From positions 62,001 through 126,000 of the forward strand of contig CANDKR010000003.1 in NCBI GenBank assembly GCA_947385375.1: a DNA stretch of 64,000 nucleotides, read 5' to 3'. The first letter of the stretch is position 1; each line of letters begins with the position of its first letter. Below are positions 18,294 through 27,055 of this stretch, piece by piece. A model generated the notes under the pieces. That model did no database searches and was not told the DNA's origin. It worked only from the letters and a program-made list of their open reading frames with translations. A program made the position numbers and the translations under genes. This DNA comes from an uncultured Clostridia bacterium (GTDB lineage: Bacteria > Bacillota > Clostridia > TANB77 > CAG-508).

Positions 18294-20283
18294 ATGAAGA
18301 AATTAAGATTAGTTTGTATCTTATTTGTAATTGCTATTTTATTTAGTTTGCCAAGTTTTGCAACCTTTGAAATAGACAATTTTACAATTGACGCAATGGT
18401 GCTTACAAATGGAGATATGGAAGTAAGAGAGACAATTAATTATTATACTGATGAAACAGTAAATGGCTTAACAAGAGATATTGAAATAAAAAATCAATAT
18501 AATACAACTAATTCAGCAGATAGTATAACTTTACAAGGAGTTTATGTTGATGGAGAGGCTTATGAAAAAGTAGATTATGCTGAAAAAGGAGAAAGTGGAG
18601 TATATACTTATTATAATTCTTCTGAAGGCGGAAATATAACTTTATATAGTCCTTTTGTAAGTGAATATAAAACAGTAGAATATGAATATACTTTAAGCAA
18701 TGTTGCAGTAAAGTATGCTGACACAGCAGAGTTATTTTGGAACTTTATCGGTTCAGAGTGGGATTGCACAATAAAAAATTTAACAATAAATATTGATTTG
18801 CCTGGAATAGCAGCAGACGATACCATATGGGTATATGGACATGGCTCAGATAATGGAAGCTTCATAAAAGCAGATAATCATATTTCTTTAATGGTTAGCA
18901 ATATCTATGCATATCAAGCAGTAGATGCTAGAATTTTGTTTTCAAGAAATGCAATTTCAGAAAGTACTAAAGAATATTCCAAAAGTGTACTTAATGACTA
19001 CATAAATAAAGAAGAAGGAATGTCAAAAGAACTAGAAGCTAAGAAAGTTTTATTTGGTTTATCTGTACGAGAGGTAAGCTTTTACTTATCAGGGATAATA
19101 CTTGTAATTGGAATATTTATATACATTTTCTTTGATAAAGAAGAACGTGTTGAAAAAGTACAATATTATAGAGAACTTCCTTATGGACTAGAGCCAGAAC
19201 TTTTACAATATATTTATTATGGAAAAGTAAAATCAAATGGTTTTTATGTTGGTATTTTAAATTTAATAAAACTTGGCGTTTATAAATTGGAGAATACTGT
19301 AAATAAAGTAGGTAAGGAAACACAAAAGATAATATACAATCCAAATCATAATGCTAATTTAAAACAGTATCAGAAAAGAATGGTTACAAGTGTAAATGGA
19401 TTTTTGGAAAGCGAACCAAATGGCGAAAAAAGTATAGATTTACTTAAACTTTCAACAAAAATGGAAAAATCATCAGGTTCAGGTTACAGAGCTTTTGTAA
19501 GAGATATGGAGTCAGAAAAAGAAGGCTTGCTTGGTAAACCATCTAAAGCACCTAAAAAAATTGTGTTTTTTGCAGCAATAGCACTTATAGCAATGATAGC
19601 TTTCATTACATTAATGGGAATAGCAGTAGGAGGAGATGAGGCTTTTGCGATACCAATTTTTATGGGATTTATAAGTCTTTTCTATTCAATTTTCTTTGCA
19701 GCAGTTGGAAATTCTCTACCTGTTATAGGATTTTTGATTTTCCATATGGGATGTTTTCATGGTGGTATAATAGCTCTGCTAGCATCAATGGGAATTGGCT
19801 GGTTATATATACCATATTTATTAACATTTATTTTAATACAGTATATAGTAAGAATAAAGAAATATCCTAAAGAGGAAAGACAAATAGTAGCATATATTAA
19901 AGGATTGAAACGATATATCAGCCATTATTCAATGCTTGACGAAAAAGATGGAGTTATGGAAAGTTTAGCTTTATGGGAAGATTATTTTATAATGGCAGTT
20001 GCACTTGGACTAAATACAAAGACTGTAAATTATTTCTATGAATATGGTAAAGCACAACATTCTAACTTAGGAAATTCTATGAGATGTGTAGTTTCATATA
20101 GAGATTTTAGTTATGGTATGAGTACACCTTTCCATAACTATTCAAGAGGTTATGTAGTAAGTTCAGGCGGTGGTAGTTCACATTCAGGTGGAAGTAGCCA
20201 TTCAGGCTCAAGTGGTGGATTTTCAGGTGGTTCATCTTCTGGCGGTGGTGGAGGCCGGAGGAGGCGGTGGTGGACGTTTCTAA
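18294..20283 (+). CDS. DUF2207 membrane protein with Gly-rich tail; +1 shift at CGG near the end
   Basis: Signal peptide (KKLRLVCILFVIAILF), an extracellular beta-rich DUF2207 domain (about 25-230), a membrane segment (about 260-280), a cytoplasmic part, four further hydrophobic segments (about 420-530) and a Ser/Gly-rich C-terminus. ATG 18294 follows AAGGGGG; the longer frame starting inside rarA is not used. The frame reaches CGG at 20256. Without a shift the tail becomes basic (RRRRWW...). With the C skipped it continues as glycines and ends GRF at 20283, as expected for this family. 662 residues. Function unknown. Confidence 0.88.
20256..20258 (+). other. CGG +1 shift site, DUF2207 codon 655
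   Basis: GGC-CGG-A: after skipping C20256 the sequence reads GGA GGA GGC GGT GGT GGA CGT TTC TAA, a normal Gly-rich end. Confidence 0.85.
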
Positions 20284-20303
20284 AATTTATTAATTAAAAA
20301 TAT

Positions 20304-20363
20304 ATAAGCGATAATATTTTCTTAGAGATTTACTTAAGTAGAAAATATTATCGCTTATTTTTA
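20304..20363 (+). terminator. Strong terminator after the DUF2207 gene
   Basis: ATAAGCGATAATATTTTCT pairs with AGAAAATATTATCGCTTAT around a 17-base loop and is followed by TTTTATT. Confidence 0.9.
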
Positions 20364-20399
20364 TTGCATAAAAAATGTTCTAAAGTACACAATAAAACT

Positions 20400-20754
20400 A
20401 TGAAAAAAGAGAATATTAAAGTAATTGTTATAAGTCTTTTTGCAGGAATGATTAGCGGATTTTTCAGTAGTGGTGGTGGAATGCTTCTTGTTCCATTTTT
20501 TACACATATAGTAAAGCTAGATGAAGTAAAGGCAAGAGGTACGTCAGTTTTTTGTATAGTATTTTTTGTAGTAACTAGTAGTATTTTCTATATAGGTAAA
20601 AATTATGTGGATTATGGAATAGGACTAAAATGTGCTATTGGTGGAATAATTCGGAGCTTTTTTCGGAACGAAATTACTTATGAAAATTGATAAAAAGATT
20701 TTAAAAATTTTATTTATTATTTTTTTATTATATTCAGGAATTAGGATTTTATGA
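20400..20754 (+). CDS. Half-size TSUP (TauE/SafE) permease, subunit 1; +1 shift at CGG
   Basis: Membrane protein with one TSUP repeat. SLFAGMISGFFSSGGGMLLVPFF is the family's first helix pair. At CGG (20652) frame 0 turns into a non-hydrophobic end (SFFRNEITYEN). Skipping the C gives GGII-GAFFGTKLL, the conserved Gly-rich helix, followed by a last hydrophobic segment ending at TGA 20754. The product is 117 residues, half of a usual 240-260 residue permease. Its stop overlaps the start of the second half (ATGA). The pair probably forms a heterodimer. Substrate unknown. No clear RBS is visible before ATG 20400. Confidence 0.85.
20652..20654 (+). other. CGG +1 shift site, TSUP codon 85
   Basis: ATT-CGG-A: skipping C20652 gives G-A-F-F-G-T-K-L-L, the TSUP GxxxG helix. 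Confidence 0.93.
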
Positions 20755-21125
20755 AAGAGATTATTTTTGGTGTAATTAGTGGAGTTGTAGCATCAATGGG
20801 AATGGGCGGTGGAGTAATTTTGGTATTGCTTTTTTCGCTTTTTTCAGATGTTTCACAACATATTGTACAAGGAATTAATTTGATATTTTTTATTCCAACT
20901 TCTATTGTAGCAATATATATGAATATAAAAAACAAGAACATAGACTATAAAGTGGCAAAAAAGGTAATTATTAGTGGAATTATAGGAGCTTGTATTGGGA
21001 GTTTGCTAGCAATAAAGATTAATTCAGATTCTTTGAAAAAATATTTTGGAATGTTTCTAATAGGAATAGCAATTTTTGAGATTTATTCATTTTTTAGGCA
21101 GTATATATTAAAACCAAAAAGATAA
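20751..21125 (+). CDS. Half-size TSUP permease, subunit 2
   Basis: 124 residues with three to four hydrophobic segments. GVISGVVASMGMGGGVILVLLF repeats the TSUP signature and SGIIGACIGSLLA is the second Gly-rich helix. It overlaps subunit 1 by the four bases ATGA, so translation is coupled. This half has no CGG. Together the halves equal one normal TSUP permease, so I infer a split or unfused ancestral arrangement. Confidence 0.88.
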   Translation: MKEIIFGVISGVVASMGMGGGVILVLLFSLFSDVSQHIVQGINLIFFIPTSIVAIYMNIKNKNIDYKVAKKVIISGIIGACIGSLLAIKINSDSLKKYFGMFLIGIAIFEIYSFFRQYILKPKR

Positions 21126-21160
21126 TACTAAAGGAAACAAAACATAAGGAGGAACGAAAA

Positions 21161-21295
21161 ATGAAATTTGCAAAAGGTATAGCTATGGGAGCTTTAATAA
21201 CTACAGGAGTACTTATGATGACTTCTGACGACACAAAAAGAAAAGCGATGAAAAAAGGCAAACAAATAATGAAAAAAATGAAAATTACTATGTAA
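21161..21295 (+). CDS. Small Lys/Met-rich membrane-type peptide
   Basis: 44 codons from ATG 21161, with AAGGAGG eight bases before it. It has one hydrophobic stretch (GIAMGALITTGVLMM) followed by a strongly basic tail (KRKAMKKGKQIMKKMK). A strong hairpin terminator follows immediately. The good RBS and terminator make it a likely real gene. Function unknown. Confidence 0.7.
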   Translation: MKFAKGIAMGALITTGVLMMTSDDTKRKAMKKGKQIMKKMKITM

Positions 21296-21297
21296 GC

Positions 21298-21328
21298 AAA
21301 AAGCGATACCTTAGTGTATCGCTTTTTA
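21298..21328. terminator. Bidirectional terminator
   Basis: AAAAAGCGATAC-CTTAGT-GTATCGCTTTTT. It separates the small peptide gene from the convergent 21338 gene. Confidence 0.9.
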
Positions 21329-21337
21329 TATAAAGTA

Positions 21338-21793
21338 TTAGTTATCTATTACTACATTGTTTATTTCAATATTTATGTCTGAATCACATTCACAATCCTC
21401 TGGTTTTGCATCACATTTATCGTGACAGTCTAAATGAACACCTTTTAAGCATTTTCCAGAATGATGTGAGATTTCACAGAATTTAACGTGTTCTACTTTG
21501 TTAGCCCAAATTTGAACTTCATATTTCTTTTTAGGACAAAGTGGACCGAAAACAAATTCTCCTTCTTTATCAGTAAAAGTGTGACTTACAGGAAGTCTTT
21601 CTTCTTTTCCACATTCTTTTGATACTTCAATTAATTTTACAACTGCGTCTCTTATAGGGTCTCCATAAGAATCTTTTACTATTCCAAATATAGCTGCTCT
21701 GTTATCTTCTATAATTTTTGCCTCTAAGTCGTATTGTACACCACTAGACACAAATCCATCAACTTCAATTTTTTCTTTTTTTTCGAAATCCAT
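21338..21793 (-). CDS. Carboxypeptidase-regulatory-like domain protein, Cys-rich end
   Basis: 151 residues without signal peptide. The centre (AAIFGIVKDSYGDPIRDAVVKLIEV...TFTDKEGEFVFGPL) is a transthyretin-like carboxypeptidase-regulatory beta fold. The C-terminal third is rich in Cys and Asp (CLKGVHLDCHDKCDAK, PEDCECDSD), which might bind metal or form disulfides. AAAGGA lies rather far (12 bases) before the start. Such proteins are common in Clostridia; the role is unknown. Confidence 0.75.
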   Translation of the reverse strand: MDFEKKEKIEVDGFVSSGVQYDLEAKIIEDNRAAIFGIVKDSYGDPIRDAVVKLIEVSKECGKEERLPVSHTFTDKEGEFVFGPLCPKKKYEVQIWANKVEHVKFCEISHHSGKCLKGVHLDCHDKCDAKPEDCECDSDINIEINNVVIDN

Positions 21794-21845
21794 AAAAAAA
21801 TCAAATCCTTTCTATAAACTTTATATATTAAATTTTATGTAAAAA

Positions 21846-21925
21846 AGTATATTAAAGTGAATGTTTTTGTAAATAATATACTTAAACTTTACAAAATCAC
21901 AAAATTAGTATATGATAAGTATACT
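21846..21925 (+). promoter_or_regulatory. murL promoter with two related inverted repeats
   Basis: TTTACA (21888) and TATGAT (21911) are 17 bases apart. The -10 lies inside the palindrome AGTATA-N7-TATACT (21907-21925). Upstream, AGTATATTA (21846) pairs with TAATATACT (ends 21882). The shared AGTATA/TATACT arms suggest an operator for an unknown regulator. Confidence 0.45.
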
Positions 21926-21948
21926 ATTGTATGAAAGAGAGTGAAAAA

Positions 21949-23295
21949 ATGGATTTTGTTTCATTAAGAAGTACATACAAAAAATTTATATATAGAGATT
22001 ATAAGATAATAGAGCAAAGCGATAAAATAATTATAAAATACTATTTTGAAATTCCAAGCTTAACTAGTTTTGAGCCAAGTGTTGAGATATTAAAAAAAGA
22101 TTTTAAAATAGAAAACTTGCATACAAAATTTACAGAGAACTTAGTTTTTAATCTTGGAATGGTTGAAGCAATTAGCTATTTTAAGGCTACTTGTTCTAAA
22201 GATTTTGTTGTAGAGTGCGGAAATTTAGATGAAAAACAGCAAAGATGGTTTAGAAAACTATTCTATTTAGGACTTGGAGAATTTCGATATAGGAATGAAA
22301 TAAAGGTAACTGAGGAAGATTTTGTAACCTTTACTTCTTTAAAAGAAAAAGAAGCTATAATTCCAATTTCAAGAGAATTAGATGGGGTTATAATACCAAT
22401 TGGTGGAGGAAAAGATTCAAATGTTACTTTGGATTTGTTAAAAGATTATAAAAATAAAAGTTATGCTTTTAGAATTGGAGTAAGAGAAGTTCCACTAAAA
22501 GCAGCAGAAATAGCTGGATTTTCAAGAGATAATATTATTGAAGTAAAACGAAACATAGATAAAAATATATTAGACCTAAATAGCAGAGGATTTTTAAATG
22601 GTCATACACCATTTTCAGCTATGGTAGCTTTTTTAACATATCTAATTGCATTTTTAACAGGTAAAAAATATGTAGCACTTTCAAATGAAGATAGTGCAAA
22701 TGAAAGTAATGTTGATGGAGAAAAAATTAATCATCAATACTCAAAATCTTTAGAATTTGAAAATGATTTTAGATGGTATGCTGAGAACTATTTAAAAGCA
22801 GGAGTAGAGTATTTTAGCATGTTAAGACCAATTAGTGAATTACAAATAGCAATGTTATTTTCTAAACTTGAAGAATATCACCCTATTTTTAATAGTTGTA
22901 ATGTTGGCAGCAAATCAGAACCTTGGAGATGGTGTTGTAATTGTCCAAAATGCTTATTTGTTTATACAATACTTAGTCCGTTTTTATATAAAGAAAAGTT
23001 AGTAAAAATCTTTGGAGAAGATTTATTTGAAAAAGAGGAGTTATTACAAACTTTTATAGAATTATGCGGATATGGCGAAACTAAGCCGTTTGAATGCGTT
23101 GGGACTTATGAAGAAATAAAATATGCTATAACGCAAACTATTAACAAAACCGAAGGTAAATTACCTATTTTATTGGAGTATTACAATAAAAACTTTGAAA
23201 AATCAAATGCAAATTTATTAGATTATTATAACGAAAATAATAATGTACCAGAAGAATTTGCAAAAATACTTAAAGGGAAGATTTTGAAATGGTAG
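21949..23295 (+). CDS. murL: UDP-MurNAc-L-Ala-L-Glu epimerase, MurL-like
   Basis: Recalled match to MurL, which epimerises the terminal L-Glu of UDP-MurNAc-L-Ala-L-Glu to D-Glu, replacing glutamate racemase. The ATP-loop motif IPIGGGKDSNVTLDLL (about residues 150-165) and a Cys-rich patch EPWRWCCNCPKCLFVY are visible. ATG 21949 is preferred over 21931 because GAGAG precedes it. 448 residues, as expected. It overlaps the murD2-like gene by seven bases; that pairing is the strongest support. Whether murI is absent from the genome cannot be seen. Confidence 0.78.
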   Translation: MDFVSLRSTYKKFIYRDYKIIEQSDKIIIKYYFEIPSLTSFEPSVEILKKDFKIENLHTKFTENLVFNLGMVEAISYFKATCSKDFVVECGNLDEKQQRWFRKLFYLGLGEFRYRNEIKVTEEDFVTFTSLKEKEAIIPISRELDGVIIPIGGGKDSNVTLDLLKDYKNKSYAFRIGVREVPLKAAEIAGFSRDNIIEVKRNIDKNILDLNSRGFLNGHTPFSAMVAFLTYLIAFLTGKKYVALSNEDSANESNVDGEKINHQYSKSLEFENDFRWYAENYLKAGVEYFSMLRPISELQIAMLFSKLEEYHPIFNSCNVGSKSEPWRWCCNCPKCLFVYTILSPFLYKEKLVKIFGEDLFEKEELLQTFIELCGYGETKPFECVGTYEEIKYAITQTINKTEGKLPILLEYYNKNFEKSNANLLDYYNENNNVPEEFAKILKGKILKW

Positions 23296-24650
23296 AAAAA
23301 TTAGTCGAATTTTTAAGAGATAAAAAAATAATAATACTTGGTTTCGGTATGGAAGGTGAAACTACTTATGATTTTATAAGAAATCATTTACCAAACCAAC
23401 ATCTTACTATTGCTGACATGAATGAGGTTATAATAGAGGATTATCCTTATTTACAGCAAGATGAGAATTTAGAGCTTGTACTAGGAAAGAAATACTTAGA
23501 GGGCTTAGAGGAATACGATATTATCATCAAAACTCCGGGATTATCACTTAAGGATGTTGATATATCAAAATATGAGCATAAGATAACTAATCAACTTGAA
23601 TTAGTTATGAAATATTTAGATGTATTTGCAATAGGTATTACAGGTACTAAGGGTAAAAGTACAACAAGTACTTTAATGTATAAAGTGCTTGCAGATCAAA
23701 GAGATAATGTAATGCTACTTGGAAACATAGGAGAGCCAGTTTTTCATAGAATAGATGAGATGACAAAAGACACAATTTTAGTTCTAGAGATGTCTTCACA
23801 TGCTTTAGAATTTGTAAAACACTCACCAAATATATCAATTTACTTAAATGCTTATGAAGAGCACTTAGATCATTATGTATCTTTAGAGAAATATGTTGAG
23901 GCTAAGTTCAATATAGCAAAATATCAAAATGGAAAAGATGTATTTATATATAATTATGATAATGGGTTAATGAGAGAACAAGGCTATAAATGTAGAGAAA
24001 ATGACTATGCAGTTTCAATAGTAGCTGAGCCAGAAACAAAAAATAGAACATATTTAAAAGACGGGTTCATATATATAAATGATAATAAATTAACTAGTCA
24101 GAATTTGAATATGAATTTAAAAGGTATGCACAATTTAAATAATATAATGTTTATATTAACTGCTGCAAACATATTGAATTTAGATTTAGAAAAAACATTA
24201 GAAACTATTTCAAAATTTGAGCCATTAGAGCATAGAATGGAATTTGTAGAAACTATAAATGGTGTTAGTTATTATAATGACTCTATTGCTACTATTCCAG
24301 AAGCAACTATAAATGGAGTTAATGCTATTGGTAATATAAATACTTTAATTGTGGGTGGAAAAGATAGAGGAGTAAACCTTGAAAGTCTTATAGAATTTTT
24401 AGCAGAATCAGATATTGAAAACATAATATGTCTTCATACAACAGGTGAATATATTTATACGAAATTAGAGAAAACAGATAAAAATTTATTCCAAGTAAAT
24501 AACATGGAAAGCGCTGTAAAAATAGCTAAAAAAGTTAGCAAACCAGGTACAAATTGCTTGATGTCACCAGCAGCTGCAAGTTACGGATTCTTTAAAAATT
24601 TCAAGGAGCGTGGTGAGATTTTTAAGAAGTGCGTAAGGGAAGATGGATAA
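23289..24650 (+). CDS. murD2: UDP-MurNAc-L-alanine--L-glutamate ligase, MurD2-like
   Basis: Mur ligase adding glutamate to UDP-MurNAc-L-Ala. The N-terminal Rossmann-like part starts KIIILGFGMEGETTYDF; the ATP loop GITGTKGKSTTSTL lies near residue 120; EMSSHALEFVKHSPNI and YLNAYEEHLDHY follow; YYNDSIATIPEATINGV and GGKDRGVNLESL mark the C-terminal domain. 453 residues. It sits directly behind murL, the arrangement described for the MurD2-MurL route, in which L-Glu is ligated first and epimerised afterwards. An ordinary MurD using D-Glu is the alternative. Confidence 0.82.
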   Translation: MVEKLVEFLRDKKIIILGFGMEGETTYDFIRNHLPNQHLTIADMNEVIIEDYPYLQQDENLELVLGKKYLEGLEEYDIIIKTPGLSLKDVDISKYEHKITNQLELVMKYLDVFAIGITGTKGKSTTSTLMYKVLADQRDNVMLLGNIGEPVFHRIDEMTKDTILVLEMSSHALEFVKHSPNISIYLNAYEEHLDHYVSLEKYVEAKFNIAKYQNGKDVFIYNYDNGLMREQGYKCRENDYAVSIVAEPETKNRTYLKDGFIYINDNKLTSQNLNMNLKGMHNLNNIMFILTAANILNLDLEKTLETISKFEPLEHRMEFVETINGVSYYNDSIATIPEATINGVNAIGNINTLIVGGKDRGVNLESLIEFLAESDIENIICLHTTGEYIYTKLEKTDKNLFQVNNMESAVKIAKKVSKPGTNCLMSPAAASYGFFKNFKERGEIFKKCVREDG

Positions 24651-24736
24651 GATAACATAATATTTAAAAGGTTTACGAACAACAATTTTAAACTTTAAAA
24701 CTTCAAAAAGTATCAAATCAAAGGAATATATGAAAT

Positions 24737-24784
24737 AAAAATTGCACATTTTTTGGAAAATAATTCAAAAATGTGCAATTTTAT
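24737..24784 (+). terminator. Terminator after murD2
   Basis: AAAATTGCACATTTTTT pairs with AAAAATGTGCAATTTT. The 85 bases between the murD2 stop and this hairpin show nothing else. Confidence 0.8.
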
Positions 24785-24785
24785 G

Positions 24786-24814
24786 TAGACAAAACGCTAA
24801 AAGTATGCTATAAT
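24786..24814 (+). promoter_or_regulatory. Promoter of the SSB-like gene
   Basis: TAGACA, 17-base spacer, TATAAT; an 84-base leader follows. Confidence 0.65.
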
Positions 24815-24898
24815 ATACTTGTTGTAGAGTAAAAAACATGAAGAAAAACATTACATATTATATAAGATACTTTAGATGAATTAAAGGAGGAACTAATT

Positions 24899-25573
24899 TT
24901 GAGTATGAATTATTCAGAAAATAACAACCTAGTATTAGCAGGAAAGGTTGTTAGTGAAAAAAATTATAGCCACGAAATCTATGGCGAAAAATTTTATGTA
25001 TTTAGTCTAGAAGTTGTTAGATTAAGTCAAGCTACTGACATTATTCCAATTACAATATCAGAAAGATTATTAACAGATGTAGATATTTCAATTGGAAGAG
25101 AAATTAAAGTAGAAGGACAATTCAGATCTTATAATAGTTATGAAAATGAAAGAAATAGACTAATTTTAACAGTATTTGCAAAAGAAATTTCAGAGGTAGA
25201 ACATTCTGAAGAAGAGAAAGAAGAAATTACAAACACAGTTGAATTAGTTGGTTATATTTGTAAAAAACCAATTTACAGACAAACACCATTTGGAAGAGAA
25301 ATTGCAGACATTTTACTTGCAGTAAACAGAGCATATAATAAATCAGATTATATTCCTTGTATTGCTTGGGGAAGAAATGCAAGATTCTGCCAAAATATGG
25401 AAGTTGGAGCAGAAGTAAAAATTACAGGTAGAGTTCAATCTAGAAGTTATGATAAAAAACATGAAGATGGAACTGTTGAAACAAGAGTAGCTTATGAAGT
25501 TTCAATTGCTAGTATGGAAATACCAGAAAAAGAAACTGATGAAACAAGTGAAAATAGTGAAGAAGTAGTATAA
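24899..25573 (+). CDS. Single-stranded DNA-binding protein with two OB folds
   Basis: 224 residues. Two similar OB-fold halves are visible: residues 8-95 (NLVLAGKVVSEKNYSHEIYGEKFYVFSLEVVRLS) and 110-205 (NTVELVGYICKKPIYRQTPFGREIADILLAVNR, IPCIAWGRNARF, GAEVKITGRVQSRSY). The second half is closest to SSB. An acidic tail (ETDETSENSEEVV) ends the protein, without the usual SSB tip. TTG 24899 follows AAAGGAGG at eight bases; ATG 24905 is possible. Probably an auxiliary SSB; the main SSB may be elsewhere. Confidence 0.8.
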   Translation: MSMNYSENNNLVLAGKVVSEKNYSHEIYGEKFYVFSLEVVRLSQATDIIPITISERLLTDVDISIGREIKVEGQFRSYNSYENERNRLILTVFAKEISEVEHSEEEKEEITNTVELVGYICKKPIYRQTPFGREIADILLAVNRAYNKSDYIPCIAWGRNARFCQNMEVGAEVKITGRVQSRSYDKKHEDGTVETRVAYEVSIASMEIPEKETDETSENSEEVV

Positions 25574-25590
25574 ATTTTAGCAAATTATAT

Positions 25591-25634
25591 AAAAAGTTCG
25601 TATGCTAACAAAGGTTGGTAGACGGACTTTTTCT
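25591..25634 (+). terminator. Terminator after the SSB-like gene
   Basis: AAAAAGTTCGT pairs with ACGGACTTTTT with an inner TGCTAAC/GGTTGGTA stem. Confidence 0.85.
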
Positions 25635-25716
25635 TTATGTTTATTGCTATTGTTATTTAGGGAAATCTATGATACAATGACTTTGAAAAAGAAAAGAAAA
25701 TTTAAAGGAGTTTTAT

Positions 25717-26184
25717 ATGAAGGTTGGAATTGGGCAAGATAGCCATAGATTTGATTTTGATAATAAAGATAAAAAATTAGTTTTAGGTGGGATAGTTTTT
25801 GAAAACGAGCCAGCCCTAAAAGGAAATAGTGATGCAGATGTAGTTTTACATGCAATAGCAAATGCAATTTCAGGAGTAACTTGCATAAATGTTTTGGGTA
25901 AAGTTACAGATAAAATGTGCGCAGCTGGTATAACAGATAGCAGAGAATATGTTAGAGAAGCGGCAAAATATTTAGGAGATTATGAAATTGAACATTTATC
26001 TATTTCTATTGAATGTAAGCTTCCTAAAATTGCACCAAGAGTAGAAGATATGAGAAAAAATATTGCTAGGATATTAGAAATAGATGAGTGTCAAGTAGGA
26101 ATTACAGCAACTAGCGGTGAAGGCTTAACAGATTTTGGAAGAGGAGAAGGCATTAGTGTATTTTGCATAATAACAGTAGAATAA
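25717..26184 (+). CDS. ispF: 2-C-methyl-D-erythritol 2,4-cyclodiphosphate synthase-like
   Basis: MEP-pathway cyclase. Metal ligands are present in GQDSHRF (D8, H10) and SDADVVLHAI. The C-terminal motif GRGEGI is kept. The loop that is usually DIGxxFPDTD reads VLGKVTDKMCAAGITDSREY here, and TTTEKLGFTG is TATSGEGLTDF, so this is a divergent branch. 155 residues. AAAGGAG precedes ATG 25717. First gene of ispF-ispE-ispD, which supports the pathway role. Confidence 0.85.
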   Translation: MKVGIGQDSHRFDFDNKDKKLVLGGIVFENEPALKGNSDADVVLHAIANAISGVTCINVLGKVTDKMCAAGITDSREYVREAAKYLGDYEIEHLSISIECKLPKIAPRVEDMRKNIARILEIDECQVGITATSGEGLTDFGRGEGISVFCIITVE

Positions 26185-26193
26185 GGAGTTTTT

Positions 26194-27054
26194 ATGGAGA
26201 AAATATTTGTAAAACCACGTGCCAAAATAAATTTAACTCTTAGTATTTTAGAAAAAAGACAAGATGGATACCACAACTTAGAATCAGTTTTCCAAAAAAT
26301 AAATTTATATGATGAGATGTGGGTAGAAAAAACAAATACAGATTTTATTGAAATTGAGAGTAATATAAAAGCAGTAAAATTAGAGGAAAATATTATATAT
26401 AAAGCATATAAAGCCCTAAAAGAAAAATATCCTTTTATTACGGGCGTAAAGGTAACATTAAATAAAAAAATTCCAATGCAAGCAGGACTAGCAGGTGGAA
26501 GTACAGACGGGGCATATTTCTTGAAAGTTATGAAGAAACTTTGCAACCTAGATATTACAGACGAAGAACTTGAAAAGCTTGCAAGCAGGCTTGGAGCAGA
26601 TGTTGTGCCTTGTATGTATAATGAAGTTATTAAAGCAGAAGGTATAGGAGATATTATAAGAGCGACCAACTTTAAGTTTAAATATTATCTAGTTATTATA
26701 AAACCACAGATTTTTTGCAGTACAAAAGAGATGTATGATAAATTAGATAGTAGAGATTTTTTAAGCAAAAGAAAAGCTGAGGAAATGCTTGAAGCCCTAA
26801 AAGAGAAAGATATTGGTAAATTAGCGAAGAATTTATATAATGATTTTGAAGAAGTTTCAAAAGATATAAAAGAAATTGTAGAAGTAAAAGAGAAATTAAA
26901 GGAAAATGGAGCAATTGGAAGCTTGCTTGCAGGTTCTGGGTCAGCAGTATTTGGAGTGTTTGAAAACAAAGATACTGCAAAAAAGGCATATTATAACCTA
27001 AAAGAAAATTATGAAACATATATATGTACTTCATACGTAAAAAAGGAGAAATAA
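26194..27054 (+). CDS. ispE: 4-diphosphocytidyl-2-C-methyl-D-erythritol kinase
   Basis: GHMP-family kinase that phosphorylates CDP-ME at the 2-hydroxyl with ATP. The N-terminus KPRAKINLTLSILEKRQDGYHNLESVFQ is the substrate side, PMQAGLAGGSTDGAYFL is the ATP-binding GHMP motif 2, and SLLAGSGSAVFGVF the third motif. 286 residues, ATG 26194 after AAGGAG, nine bases after ispF. Normal length. Confidence 0.95.
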   Translation: MEKIFVKPRAKINLTLSILEKRQDGYHNLESVFQKINLYDEMWVEKTNTDFIEIESNIKAVKLEENIIYKAYKALKEKYPFITGVKVTLNKKIPMQAGLAGGSTDGAYFLKVMKKLCNLDITDEELEKLASRLGADVVPCMYNEVIKAEGIGDIIRATNFKFKYYLVIIKPQIFCSTKEMYDKLDSRDFLSKRKAEEMLEALKEKDIGKLAKNLYNDFEEVSKDIKEIVEVKEKLKENGAIGSLLAGSGSAVFGVFENKDTAKKAYYNLKENYETYICTSYVKKEK

Positions 27055-27055
27055 A

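Noticed and set aside
24651-24898. Possible riboswitch or T-box before the SSB-like gene
   Set aside because: Only a terminator hairpin and a standard promoter are visible; no T-box or known aptamer motif.
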